A DNA stretch of 64,000 nucleotides from contig WNNJ02002275.1 of assembly GCA_012934845.2 (NCBI GenBank), forward strand, positions 40,092 to 104,091. The letters run 5' to 3'. This document shows, one piece after another, positions 35,401-48,059 of the stretch (the first letter of the stretch is position 1; the number at the start of each line of letters is the position of its first letter). The notes below the pieces were generated by a model. That model searched no databases. It was given only the letters and a program-made list of their open reading frames with translations, and was not told the origin of the DNA. A program made the position numbers and the translations under genes. Origin of the DNA: Pomphorhynchus laevis. Taxonomy: Eukaryota; Acanthocephala; Palaeacanthocephala; Echinorhynchida; Pomphorhynchidae.

Positions 35401-36787
35401 TTCAAGAATTCCCTAAATGTGAAGTTTATTATTAGAATAACCATATAATGTTATAACCAATATATAATGTTGTACATTATATATTTAGAAGAGTTTATTT
35501 GAATGTGACTTTAAATAATTGATTAATCTCATTATTGAAAATAACAATTTATTGATTAATAATCAAGTATTGGTCAGATTTTTAATTTTAAATTCAAACT
35601 TAGGTTAACGGAAATAAACGATTGATTTTTGGTGGTCCTGTTATCTAGACAATTACATTATGATGGTATCATTTTTTCGGATTTAATTAAATTTATTAAG
35701 CTTTAATTCAATCACTTAAAAGGATTAATTTATTGGTAATTTTTAAAAAACGTATTTTTAGTACAAAAATTTATATTCTACCAAACAGGATAAAATTATT
35801 TTGATATATAATATTTAATTTAAAATTTATTTATAAAATAAATTATTATTTAGTAATTTAAGAATATCTTTGTTGTTATTGAAATAAATGTTATTTGAAG
35901 GAAATGCATGTTTGAAAATACGTGTTTCTCGATTGGTATTTGTAACTATTTACTTTGATACTCCTATGCACGATAGGATATTAAACGTCCGAATGTTCTA
36001 GCAACTTTTTAGGACCTTTTAAATGTAAATATTTTAGTACCGAAGTCAATACGAAATATGGTTTATTATAACTACTGATGGAAGCAAATGAAAATAGTTT
36101 AAATAAAGCATTTTCTTTACTTTAGATATGCTGGCCCACGAAATGGCCGAAGTGTTATGGTAAACGTATAGCATGAACATGTCTAGTACGGGTCTAAAGC
36201 TTTAATTGTAGCTAAGTGGATTCTTGTCTCTCCTGAGCTATTTAAGCTCTTAATGGATATGTTACTTCTGCGTGTTACTCTAATAAGTTGTCCCTAAGAA
36301 GAATCCAAGCTTAATATAACACTTACCTGATTTTGAATATTAGCGTTAACTAGCATGTCTGATCCATTCTTGAATCTTGTTATTTAATCTCTACGTAAGC
36401 TGTAATTAAAACTATGTAACATATTTCTTGAATGAATTGCTCACAAACCATATGTGAAGCTTGAAACTCAGTTTCGGTCCCCTTCCTCACTTTTACTTGG
36501 TAACAATGCTACAAAATACTTGCATAAATGGTACTTACGACACCATGATAGTGCACTTAAATATGTACTAAGATGCGATCTATCTATCACAAAATGAAAT
36601 TTTATTAATTGTCATAAAAATATTATTCAAAACATTGGCATGCATCATTATTTTGGCTGCAATAGATATGCAGGCATCAATTGAGATTGGATTTACCTGA
36701 ATATTGAAAAAATCAATTGAATTCTTCCGTAAAATTGTGAAATATTTGAAAGCGAGTCGATGATGTCGGTCCACATTATTGTTAAAA
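35401..36787. other. AT-rich spacer without genes
   Basis: No supported coding or RNA feature. The open frame at 36580-36810 (minus) has no recognisable domain and overlaps the start of a foldback repeat. Confidence 0.5.
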
Positions 36788-36985
36788 GAAGAAAAGGCAT
36801 TCGCCGACAAAACATTATTGTTGTTAAAATCAATATTTCAGTTTCCAAGCGAAACCATTTTTAAGGTAATTGTATGTTTAAGAAAAAAACTAGGATCTTA
36901 AGCACACCTTGAAAATGGTTTCGCTTGGAAACCGAAGTATTGGTTTTAACAACAATAATGTTCTGTCGGCGGATGCCTTTTCTTC
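36788..36985. mobile_element. Foldback / MITE-like element, about 79-bp arms
   Basis: The left arm 36788-36866 (starting GAAGAAAAGGCATTCGCCGA) and right arm 36907-36985 are inverted copies with about six mismatches. The spacer is 40 bases. The right arm is followed immediately by a minisatellite. Non-coding. Confidence 0.8.
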
Positions 36986-36987
36986 CG

Positions 36988-37082
36988 TACAAATGTCCTT
37001 TAGATACAAATGTCCTTTAGATACAAATGTCTTTTAGATACAAATGTCCTTTAGATACAAAGTACAAATGTCCTTTAAATAT
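36988..37082. repeat. Minisatellite, 17-bp units
   Basis: About five units of TACAAATGTCCTTTAGA, the fifth one interrupted by an extra TACAAAG. It starts three bases after the foldback arm, so it may have grown from the element's edge. Confidence 0.85.
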
Positions 37083-40000
37083 TCATGGATATACTGCAAT
37101 GATTTTTGCAGCAATGTCCTTTTTATATTTGTCGGATGCTTGATATATAAACTAATATCATAAACTATATAAAGTATATAAAGTATATATATTATACTTT
37201 ATATAAAGTATATAAAGTATAAAAATGCCTATAATAATTTATTTTCGTCAGTCTTTGTTTATTTTGATTCTGGACATCGAAGACTGGCTTTGTATTAACG
37301 TCATTAGTTTTAACCAAATTCTATAATGTTTGATCTAAAAGCTTTTATATTAGTGTAGACAAACAGTAATATAATGTGCTTTAAATCGAGTAAAAAGCAC
37401 TCAGCTTCTGATACTCAGTGACAAGAACACATCATTCCATAACGAGTTTGCTTCATAATAAGTATATCTTGTTATTTTTCTTTATTTTTCTAATGTCAAC
37501 TGTTATTTGTGTTCATACTTCGAACTTTTAAGTTACTGCACGTTAGCTGTTTTAAATTGATGTTATTGATAAAAAGACTTATATTTTGAAATTGGTTTGA
37601 TGAGGTCTTATTAATTAACAACCAAAACAATCAAATACGCTTAATTTCATCGTCTTCTATTATTTTAAATATCAAATCCAATAAGACAAATTGATATTGA
37701 TTGCAAATTTATAGAATATATCCACATGCTGAATAAAAAGACGCTTCATATATTATAGGTAAAACACAAAGATACCATACATCATAGGTTTTGTATTTTA
37801 TAAATAATCAATTATTTTTTTGGCAATTAATATTAAATATTATTTTTATAAATTTGCAACCTTTTCTACAGTATTTTTAAGTTCATAATGTTTATAATTA
37901 TGTAACACGATGTAATGTAATAACATTAAGTTACGTTTTTAACACAATCCGATCTGCAAAAACCGCAAAGACACACATTTAATTTCCAAACAAATCGTTT
38001 GCATATTAAACACAAGTGAGGGGATCATATTATAAAATCGGTAATATAAGAATGCATTATTTAGTACTCTTTGAAGCTATGAATGTATACCGCATCGTAG
38101 CTCAAAGTTTACGAATTGCATAATTTAGATTTATTAAAATCCATCAATAAGGCACGATGTTATAGAAATGGCTATTTGAACACGTGCTTAAGCTTATAGC
38201 TGTCAGGAAACAATCCCGAGAAATTCACACGAATATTTTCAAAATTTTCATTATTTTTTGCTTTTTAATACAAGGAAATAAAAATTTAACGGATCAAATT
38301 TTATATTTGTTTCGTACGTATACGCTACTCCCAAATTGAATGTAAATTATAGCTGTATTGATAATATTGGCTGCTACTAAAATTTACAAGTTAATTGCAA
38401 ACTGCTCGTGTATATATTGAACTTTCATTATTTTAATAAATATATTAAATAGAATTAAGATACAACATTAAAGCAGGAAGTTAAAATGTTTACTTTATGC
38501 GTTTTTAAATATAATTATGCATTTGTATTAGATATTTAAATACTCCTTGAATACAGAAGAATTTCGACATTAATAAAGTGATTTTTGTCAGTTATGCTGT
38601 TGCATTTAACTTATACCTATATATCGATTGAATCGTTTTTAATCAGTTTACTGTTTTAGTGTTTATACACAGTTTCGTTTACTAAACTGGTTATTCATCT
38701 TATAATTTTTTACTATGCAGTTACTTCACAAATCAAAATGTGCAAATAAAATTTTACTTTCAGTGGTCGGTTTGATATTATCCTCGTATGGTTGTTTGAA
38801 TCCTATCAGTATCACTGTACACTACAATCAGCGTGAATGAACCTCATCAGCAGTGAGCCCACGCCTACATTTCGTGTTTCGGTCCTTTTACTGCTTCTGC
38901 TGATTCCTTGTCGCCGAAATGCTGGTTTATATTTGGCTTATATACCAAATTACACAATTTATGTGTTCTATATTTGGTGTGGGCGGTAACTAATATTTAC
39001 AAATCCAATATTACTGTTTAATATTATAAAATTGTCTAATGTTACAATTTTGCTGTCCATTGATGTAAGCTATTTAAGCTATGAATTGACTGTTTAGGCT
39101 ATCATTATGTAAAACATTTGTAAACCTTAAAATTTGTCGGAAATGTTTTTTTTTATAATGGGTAAATGCTAATATATATTTAAAGTGCTAATCTTAATGC
39201 ATATACGACTAGTTCAATATACAATTAGTGTGTTACCAAAACAACGTATATCGAAAGTTTTTAATTTTTAATTTAATGTTTAAGTTTGACAATAAAATAT
39301 TTTCTAAATTAAAATTAAAAGTAATGCATCAAGTTTTTTAATTTTTAATGTTTAAGTTTGACAATAAAATATTTTTTAATTAAAATTAATGTATCAAGTT
39401 TAACTAATTTAAACTAAATAATTAACTAATTTATTTAATTAATTTCAACTAATTAATTTTTATTAATTTTATCTTTTTCGTGCTAGTATAAACTAGCCAC
39501 TTAAAGGAAGTCAATGCTTTAGGTCTATATCAACACTTATTGTTTTTATTTAATCTTGATATAATATTTTATTTGATATTATTTTTTATTTAATCTTTAT
39601 ACAATATTTTATTTGATCTTGTTTATTTTATTTGATATTATTACTTGTTATTTTTTTATTATTAATAGTTACAATTGCAAAGGGTAGCCTGCAAATATGT
39701 CCTTATATTATATAATCTTAAACTTATATATTGTTAAGTACTTTATAAATCATTTCTTTTGCTAGAAGAACATAAGCATTGATTCTCGATCTAAATACAT
39801 GAATCGAATATGAGACGTAGCGTGCTAATGTTGACGTGAAACAAAATTTATCGTGGTAATCTCAACACTGCGTGCTATGAGACGTAGTGTTGATTTTACC
39901 GCGTAGTTCAGTTATGATATGAAAATCGCCTTAAAAATACGCCATTACAAATAATATTAAAAATAATATCTCATTATTTTTGATTTAAAATAATATAAAC

Positions 40001-40394
40001 ATTATATCCAGAACACTTTAATTTATACAAAAATACATTTAACGGTGCTTATTAATTCCAGAGTACGCATGTTATGGTGTTCACCTCTTTGTGAGGTTCT
40101 ATCCTTATTCGATTTGATGTCAAACCTGTTGATATCAGCTTACTTAGGAGATAATGCTTACAGTATGATAAGCAACATGATTACATATACTGGATATGCA
40201 TGCTCAATCAAGAAAGATGTATTTGTGACGATCCTAATTGAATCCTTGATCTGAGAAAGCACTAGTGCAAATCTTTCCAAACTTGTAGGCATAGGCTTAC
40301 TGAGGATATTAGAATTTTTGAATATAAATGCTGTTTGCTTTGCTGTTAACTTCGATAAAATTGGAGAAATGGACAGTTAGAGACAATAAATTAC
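37083..40394. other. Long AT-rich region, no gene recognised
   Basis: The region includes a TATAAAG/TTTATAT-rich stretch at 37160-37220 that is palindromic, and a more GC-rich patch at 38750-38940 that may be an old element tail. A 61-codon frame at 40069-40254 starts with ATG but has no recognisable domain and poor coding character. Confidence 0.45.
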
Positions 40395-40790
40395 TTTGTG
40401 TTAGAATATAATACTAGATTATCACATTTCATCAGAAGAAATACGTCATTAGCGCGTATTTAGCCCCGCTGATATGTTGAGTCGAGGATTATGGGCCGAC
40501 TACTTACTGAAATAAAAATTGACTCATTAAAATTGACTTTTATTTTAAATTTAAATTTTCACTTTATATAAATTATACAAAATCTTATATCACAATTATT
40601 AATTATTTATAATCCCCATTAAAATTTGATTATGTAATTTTCTAACTTTATATTAATATAAATTATATAAACTTATTAAATTTGCATTTTCATTTAATTA
40701 TTAATTATTTAAATTCTATTTATCATTATTTTTAATTTATAAATAATACAAAATACCTATACTCAGTAAGCTGATCTGATTTGTATAAAC
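40395..40790 (+). mobile_element. Naiad-type tail remnant, copy N4
   Basis: This is a diverged 3' tail only. It has TTTGTGTTAGAATA, then the hairpin AAATACGT-CATTAGC-GCGTATTT (40439-40461), GCCCCGCTGATATGTTGAGT, a shortened second half, and the terminal words ATACTCAGTAAGCTGAT near 40770. No RT coding sequence remains. It is clearly older than N1 and N3 and gives an independent sequence of the tail structure. Confidence 0.7.
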
Positions 40791-42084
40791 GAGAAATAAA
40801 CCTTTAATGAAGATGATTTAATTATTATTTTGACCAATATCAATTGAATCAGTGACATCACGTACTATGGTTCAGTTTAGAAGACATTTGAATCAAAGGT
40901 ACATCTCAAAGACAAAAAGGTAAAATTTATTTTGAAAATTTGAATTCAACTTATTCACCAATGAAAATGTTGAAAATGCGTGTTCAATAAAGAACAATGT
41001 GACATGCGTCACTTATGAATCCAAATGTCATTCCTTCATACAAAGACGATGAACCAAATGTAATACAAGACGAGTTTGAGTGAGTAATCAAATCTAGTGA
41101 GTGTTGCCAACAAATTGATATTGCGTAAAAGCTATATATTGCGGCTCTTGTAATATTGGAATAAAACTAGAGTCCAGCAATCGACGTTTGCTGATTGCTA
41201 GATATTAGCAATTTTCAATATTCACTATCATGAAGTTATTATTTAAGGATAACGTATAGCTGACAGGGAAAGTTTTGTGTATGCCTAAAACTTTAGAGTA
41301 TAATATCATAATTGGGATTACAAGATAATTTATTAACCGTAATGCATTTGTATTTTAATAGTTGGTGTCCAAATAAAGTCCGGATGTACAAATAAGACAC
41401 ATAGTGGCTTACATAACTTAAGAATACACGCTAAGTAATCATAGTACATTCAATTTAGAACCAATACACTTGTTTTAGAACCAGTACATAAAGTTTTTCA
41501 ATACACTTGCTTGGACTTGTAATATAGAGAATAATATCACATGTGTACTTATATTTAAATATAAATCGCACTATCTGTGTACATTAGAACAAAATGGCTG
41601 TGTATGTAATTATGAGTTATAATCAATCTCTTTGCAATCAATGACGAATACATAACTTAAATTTTAAATTTCCACAAATGATCCTATTAATCGTTATCAA
41701 GTTAACAATAAAGTTTTCAAATAAACATAGGGCTGATTAAATTTGGATTTGAATTAGGGTTAGATATGAATAAATTTGCTCAGTTAAATTGTTGTTTACA
41801 TAGGGAGTTATTCAGGTTATCATGACCTACCTATTTTTATTAATACAATTCCAAATCTGCGGGAAAGCGATCTTGACGACAAATAATGAGATCATACGAT
41901 AATTATTTATTCACAACACATTAATTAACAATTAATTAATAATTAACAATTAATTATTTATTAATTAATAATTAATTGTTATGTATATCCTTCTGCCGGG
42001 CAGTTTATTTTTCTAATTTTGTCAAATCATTAAATGTATTTTTGAATTGATTAATTTTTAATCACTTACAGATATGTTTTAATT
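40791..42084. other. AT-rich spacer
   Basis: Nothing recognisable. At 41920-41985 an AATTAATTAATAATTAACAA-type stretch is palindromic simple sequence. Confidence 0.45.
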
Positions 42085-42205
42085 AATCTACGACTGAACG
42101 GAAATATCACAACTAATGATTATCGTTGCCAATGGGAAACTGTTTAACCTAGAGTAATGCCACAATCAGAAATGGTAACTGTACATCTTTTCAACGACAT
42201 TTCAG
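42085..42205 (+). repeat. Left copy of a 120-bp direct repeat
   Basis: The block with ATCACAACTAATGATT, GGAAACTGTTTAA and CTAGAGTAATGCC recurs in the same orientation at 44490-44620 with about 85 percent identity. The two copies flank a decayed Penelope-like fragment, so they could be remains of its terminal repeats. Non-coding. Confidence 0.6.
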
Positions 42206-43289
42206 TTGCTTTTGTACTTCGAAGGCATCCCTTATATTATCTCCCAAACAACATCAAAATCAAAACAAATTGGCGAACAATCAGTTTAATGAAACCATCC
42301 AACAGCTAACTGCCACGAACACTAAGTCGGCAGAACATGATGATGTTATTTTATCCAGCATAGGTATATTATACAATTAAGCTTTAGTTTAAAGTAAAAA
42401 ATTATTAAAATAAATAAAACATTATTTTTAAATAAAAATAATTTTCAATTCAGCTGATTAATATAATAAATAAATAAATATTAAATAAAAATAAACAAAT
42501 AAATAAATTAATTCTACTAATTTACTCGCAAATTATATTTACTAATTTTTCTACTCGCAAATTATATTTACTAATTTTTATAAAAATTAAATAAATACTG
42601 GCCAATAATTGCTTCTTACAAATCTTTAGCTCACAATTTAACTAAAGAAATTAGCACCCGAACCAATTATATCAGCGATAAGTGACGGACCTAAATTTGT
42701 CCAATAAATTCTGAAATACAACGGCATGCAACGACATAATGTACAATTAAACACCAATCGAATATACCTCTTGTTTAATATACCAATTGAATACCAATTG
42801 GCATATCATAGTATATAGTTGAATACTTGTACATCGACATACCAATAGTGTTGCTTGGTAGAGTGGATTTCGATTTACGACTTTACGGCACCATGTCACT
42901 TGAAGACGACAATTTTCGCATCGAAATGATAGAATGCTCAGCAACTTTTTATCAGTAGAATGAATTATCAACTGGTCGTTTCGGTTGTCTGTGTGACATT
43001 GTGAATAAACGCGTTTCCGACACTTTTCTTAATTGTCTGAGGCTTACGCTCTTTACCAGATTGAATTGCTGTGCGGACCATACTTAAACACTAGGCAGAG
43101 GTTGTTGCTGAATTGTAGCTGCACTCGTTGGATCCTTAATGGATACGGCAGGTATAATAGTATTGCACGAATGCGCTGAGTAGACAACAGTCCTGGATTC
43201 TCATAATTTCGACGCTGAAGTGGTCGTCTAGAAGTGATATAGTTACTGAAAATCGTGAATCAAAGTCCAGTTAACAAGCAACACCATTT

Positions 43290-43940
43290 TGTATATATAC
43301 CTGTGTGGTTAAAATGGTGGTGCTATGTTGATGATGCATTTGGAATTTTTAATAAAGATCACTCCACGTTAATCTAGACAATACACTCAACCAGAATACT
43401 TTTCCATACAATGTAATGTAGCACACAAGAATGATATAAAGCACATTGCATTTATTGATGCCTCACTATACTGACATCGTATGGTACAATCAGATGTACC
43501 CAGAAAACCAGGTATTTCATGGTGTACAACAATATGGACTTCGGACAGGCCGCGACGATATGAAATCTAAGCAGTTGCAACGCTATAGTATAGAGTTAAA
43601 GTAATAGCTCTGAAAATCACTATAAGACATTGTTTATCATGTAATTGCAGATTTTTTATGGAATCTAAATATCCGCCATCTGCTTATACACAAAGAACAA
43701 AAATTAAATCGAAACATGAACTTAGAAACAAGATGTGACTAAATACTTTACTGCGACGTTCATAATTGATCATCACATCAGCAATAATGAAGGCTCTAGC
43801 TCTGAGCGAACATCGAAATAGAGTCTTATACAACAAACAACGTTGACTTTGGTATTCATACAAAAATCATAATACCTACTGGTTCAGGAAACGTAAATTA
43901 ATCAACCTTAGTCACATGACCTTTGGTCATTATGCAGTGA
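43290..43940 (+). mobile_element. Decayed Penelope-like reverse transcriptase fragment
   Basis: The frame at 43300-43370 gives WLKWWCYVDDAFGIFNKDH, the catalytic YVDD block of Penelope/Poseidon-type RT. The next segments read AHCIYXDASL and QKTRYF-like pieces, corresponding to the I-FLD and RKPT region downstream. It is a different, older lineage from the Naiad-type copies and is heavily broken. Confidence 0.65.
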
Positions 43941-44489
43941 TGTCGTACGAAGAACAAAAATAAAACTCGCATAAAATATAAACCCAGTCTTCAATTTGCT
44001 GTGAATGATTTAAATATCAAATTATTTAACAAAATACGGGTTTGTTTAAACAAACGAGCGCAGAACGGAGTATTATTTTTTTAAGTCGCCCTTGTTTCAC
44101 TAAAATAAATTTACAAATCGAATATTTATCATTTAATTTATTATTTTTATGAATTATTATCTTATAGTGAATTCATATAAATTACTTCAAATATAAGCAA
44201 TTAAGCTAGTTTAAGTATATCAATTTTACTAAAGAAATAATTTTTCTGCTTATTACGTAATAGATATTCTATTTAATTTTCCGTTACGAAGTTTGAATTT
44301 ATTTGAACACATACGATAATGTCGATGGGGATCCATGATGAGTCATAAATTTTAATAAATAAGCAACAAACTAGTAAATGTATTTATTACAATAGAACTT
44401 TTCAGATCAAATATCAGTAAGCAAAAGTTCAGATCGAATTAGTCTCTAGCATCGGAAAAAAATTCAAATATTTCAAATGTTTTATGAGT

Positions 44490-44620
44490 CGATTTACAGC
44501 TAAACGGAACGATCACAACTAATGATTGTCGGTGCCAGAAGGAAACTGTTTAATCTAGAGTAATGCCGCAAACAGAAATGGTAACAGTAGATATATGTTA
44601 ACGATATTTCAGTTGTTTTA
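44490..44620 (+). repeat. Right copy of the 120-bp direct repeat
   Basis: Partner of 42085-42205. Conserved words include GATCACAACTAATGATTGTC and CTAGAGTAATGCC. No open frame. Confidence 0.6.
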
Positions 44621-45106
44621 TTTTAAAATAACTAAAACATGATTTCTTCGTGCTAAGAAATAAGAAAAATTAATAAAAAAAAATATTTTTTACATCAATT
44701 TATTAAAATTTAAAAGATATATCAAAGATAAAATAATTAGCATCGTTCATCAGTTATAATTTAACTTGATTCTTGTATTTTAGTCATACTTCGAATTTAA
44801 GAAAACTTGCATCCCTCGTGTTTCAAAAGAGCTTTTTTAAATCCCACACAAATTTGTAAATTAATTTTGGAATATTTATATAAATATTATCTATTGCAAT
44901 ATAATTATTGATATATTATTTAATTAACGTATATACATGTAATCAAATCCACAATGCTGGTAAAACATCATCAATATAATTGAAATTCACGGTTGATCTA
45001 GCCGCTTTAAACAATATCGTTAATCTTTTAAAAATTTTAATTCATTGCTAAATTTTAATCGAACTTTATTTCTTCCAAGTTAAGCTGTTATTTCTCGATA
45101 TCCAAG
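44621..45106. other. AT-rich non-coding region before the first REPTOR exon
   Basis: No supported feature other than the polypyrimidine-poor acceptor TATCCAAG at its right end. Earlier exons of the REPTOR gene may lie to the left, but none was recognised. Confidence 0.4.
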
Positions 45107-45357
45107 AGAAGAAGACTTTCAAAAGTGCAGTCGAAATAGAGATTCTGTAGATTATAGCAACATCAATGACAACCGGTTCCATAACGATGCAATAAGTCAA
45201 CAACATAATTACACAAGCTACTCTCATAATAATTTGTATAATAATCCAGATTCAAATTGCAACATCGACTGGTCCTTTAATGACAACAACGTAGATTTTA
45301 ATCACTGTCACGTTTTGTATCCTCAAAGAATAAACACAGATAAGCTACTTTTTAATT
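45107..45357 (+). CDS. REPTOR: Candidate upstream coding exon of the REPTOR/CREBRF gene
   Basis: An 84-codon open stretch follows an acceptor-like TATCCAAG and ends at a strong donor (TTTTTAATT followed by GTAAGT). The encoded stretch is Asn/Asp/Ser-rich, with EEDFQKCSRNRDSVDYSNIN and NIDWSFNDNNVDFNHCH. Bases and composition are unlike the surrounding AT-rich DNA. It ends in phase 1, and splicing to an acceptor at 46974 (CTGGGTTTAG) keeps the frame and gives KLLFN-Y-LSNCNDLPP. No start codon is present, so at least one more exon would be needed upstream. No similarity to CREBRF can be claimed for this low-complexity region. The assignment rests on splice phase and proximity. Confidence 0.5.
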
Positions 45358-45810
45358 GTAAGTTCCTCGTTATAACTTTTTCAGAGAGGATTAAATCGTC
45401 GATTTTCGGTTAGGAAATCAAAATTCTTTAGCTAATTAAGATTTGCTGATGATCAAAGTTACAAGCTAAATATATTATTTCAATTCTGTTAGATTTCAAA
45501 ATATTAAATATGCTCGAAATTTATTCCTTAACTTGTGTTCTTTCATTTTTTAAAAGTTTGGCTACATACATAACCTTTGATTTGGGCATTATTTACTGCA
45601 CACCTGAGCATAAGTTCAGCACACAGGTATCTCAAAGAAATCGACGTTTAGAAGCTTAGTTATATAATTTCCTTATCTTGAAATAATTCCTTGCGAGATT
45701 TTACTTCCAAACAACTTTAAAACAGTCTAAATGAAAAGCCTGAACATAACTTATATAATGATGCATTTGAATCGTCTTGTTGGTAGTCGGTTGAATTTCA
45801 TTTTGTTGAG

Positions 45811-45848
45811 ATATTTCCGGACCTCTTCGAAAAGAGGTCCGGAAATAT
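45811..45848. repeat. Perfect hairpin with 17-bp arms and CGAA loop
   Basis: ATATTTCCGGACCTCTT (45811-45827) is exactly complementary to 45832-45848 with only CGAA between. It lies in an intron of the REPTOR gene and precedes an imperfect tandem duplication of about 110 bases (45855-45945 and 45965-46040). Confidence 0.9.
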
Positions 45849-46974
45849 AGTGAAGAGAATTTCAACTAAATTTGGATTCATTAAACAAATCCGTTTTCAT
45901 CATCACGAACTATAAAGTCGTTAGGAAATAAAGCAGTTATTTAAATTGTAAGTTTAAAGCAGTAAGAAAATTCCAATTGAATTTGATTACATTAAATAAC
46001 TTCGTTTCCATCACAAAGAACAATAAAGTCTTAGGGTTGAAATGGCGTACTAAGAAAAAATACTCCATTGTAATTGTAGTAGTATACATTGTTTTTTGTG
46101 TAAAATGTTTTTTTTATAAATTAAAAGCTATAATTTTATAGTTTATAATTTTATAATTTAAATTATCATTTTATACCCTATAAAATAGGGTATATATCAT
46201 TTTTATTACACATAAAAATATTTTATATTTATAAAATGCTATATATTTTAAATTGATTATTATTTCTGAATTGTTGAAAAGAAATTAAATAATTCTTTAA
46301 ATTAAATAATTAAATCAATTAAATTAATAAATCAATTAAATTATTTATTAAATTAATTAATTTAATTAATCAATTAAACATGATTTTACATGAGGTTAAT
46401 GTTTATGTTTAATAATTTTATTATTTTTCGATAAAGATAATCTTAATAATCAAAATTTAAATGTTGACTCTATTCTTATAATTATTGTTTTACCAATTTA
46501 ATAACTTAATTTAATAATTCAGAATAATTTCTATTATTTCATAATTTGGTGCGACTAAATGTTTTGCGAAATAATTATGTTCGAGCCATTTATCATTCCT
46601 CAAAATTCTGTGTTATAAATACTTGTTAAAGGTAAGCATCTGTATTGAAAATACGTTTATAATAGGATATTTCAGCTTTTTCTTTATTAGCAATTTTAAT
46701 TGCTATTGAATTCAAATTACGCACATATTTGGCCAGAGCTTATTTATTAATTAATGTTTAATACCATTTGATGTAATTTCATCAACTGGCTGGTAATTGT
46801 TTTATAAATTTATTAATATTTTACATTAATAGATATTTAATATTTTTGTGAATTTTAGTTAAATGGATTAATTTCGAATCTTAAAAGAAACGTGTTGTTC
46901 ATTGTTTTATAAAAGTTTTTTTTTTAATTTCTATTATTTTATCTATGCGTTAAAAATGTCATTCCTGGGTTTAG

Positions 46975-47583
46975 ATTTATCAAACTGCAATGATTTGCCA
47001 CCAACCTCAATTTGTCTACTCAATATTGGCAACTCTCATCACTTCCACCATCGTTTAAACAATTATAAACCTACTGATAGTCAGGAATCTTTTTGCATTG
47101 ATAGTCAACAATTGGATTCACAAAGTTCCTCTACTTCACATGATAAATCATCATCAACCACGTCTTGCCAATCGTTGCAGACATCAGACAACAGTTCCCC
47201 AATCGACCAACAACAAACGCATGACTACGAAACAGTTGAGATTTCAGTAAACGCTTCTTTGAATTACGATTCTAATGTAATCGATAAAAATCACTCAGTA
47301 AACGACAAGCATTTGATCGTTGCCACAGTAGAAAAACAGCCTAAACAAAAAACATTATTTTGCTTAAGTGCTTCGACTCCAGGTAATTTGCATCATTCAT
47401 GTGATGCCGCACGAAAAATCAGTAAGTCAATTAGTTCAAGCGAAAATACAGATTTCTTTTGGAAATATAACGTTCAAGCGAAAGGACCAAAAATCTTAAA
47501 GCCGTCGCTATCTTTTTCAGTGAATCCGTACAATCTGAGCGTTTTCAAGGATCCTATCGGTCAAATGAAGGTTTATCAACAAA
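46975..47583 (+). CDS. REPTOR: REPTOR/CREBRF-like bZIP regulator, main N-terminal exon
   Basis: This 609-base open exon encodes a Ser/Asn/Gln-rich region and ends with the conserved block NTDFFWKYNVQAKGPK and NPYNLSVFKDPIGQ. In CREBRF-family proteins a Tyr-Phe-Trp-x-Tyr block lies before the TPN motif in the same way. The donor at 47584 (CAACAAA followed by GTAAGC) is phase 1 and joins in frame to 49899. The frame also has an ATG at 46956 (MSFLGLDLSNCND), so this could instead be the first coding exon, giving a protein of 338 residues. The family acts as a nuclear bZIP regulator: Drosophila REPTOR is the factor repressed by TOR kinase, and vertebrate CREBRF regulates CREB3 and metabolism. These roles are inferred from homology. 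Confidence 0.75.
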
Positions 47584-48059
47584 GTAAGCTTTTATTTAAA
47601 GCATAAAATTTTTAAACCTAAATCAAAGCGTAATATTGATTAAATATTTAAATGATGCTGATAATGACGTTGATATTTTTTCATTATACCGAGGTTCAAT
47701 GGATTTCTTTGGTTTGCGATTTGGTTTGTTTATTTAGAATATATTCTGGTGAATTACACACTGCATATACTAAGATGAAATGTTAATTTTAATGAAATGT
47801 TCAATATCATATATGTATATCGCTGGTATGTCATATTATTAAAATAGCAAGTTTGAATCTTTTAAAAATTTGTATTTTGCGAATTTCTTCCAATATTAAA
47901 ATAAAGGGTAGTAATGAGAATATATATGCAGAGATTCGATGCATTTAAATAAAACAGCTGATTCCCTACTCAAACAGAAATTTATTCAAAATCGGATGAA
48001 AAAAGATTGATCTATTTTACTCGAGCGCAACCAAAATTAGCCAATTTATTTTTAGCCAA

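Noticed and set aside
38750-38940. Possible hammerhead or coding exon (CTGATGA on the minus strand, acceptor-like TTTACTTTCAG on the plus strand)
   Set aside because: GAAA lies on the wrong side of CTGATGA, and no frame stays open for more than about 35 codons.
40069-40254. 61-codon ATG open frame
   Set aside because: No domain, no splice context and composition close to the surroundings; likely chance or a decayed element.
42747-42971. 74-codon minus-strand open frame with several cysteines
   Set aside because: No regular motif spacing, no flanking coding evidence and AT-rich codon use typical of chance frames here.
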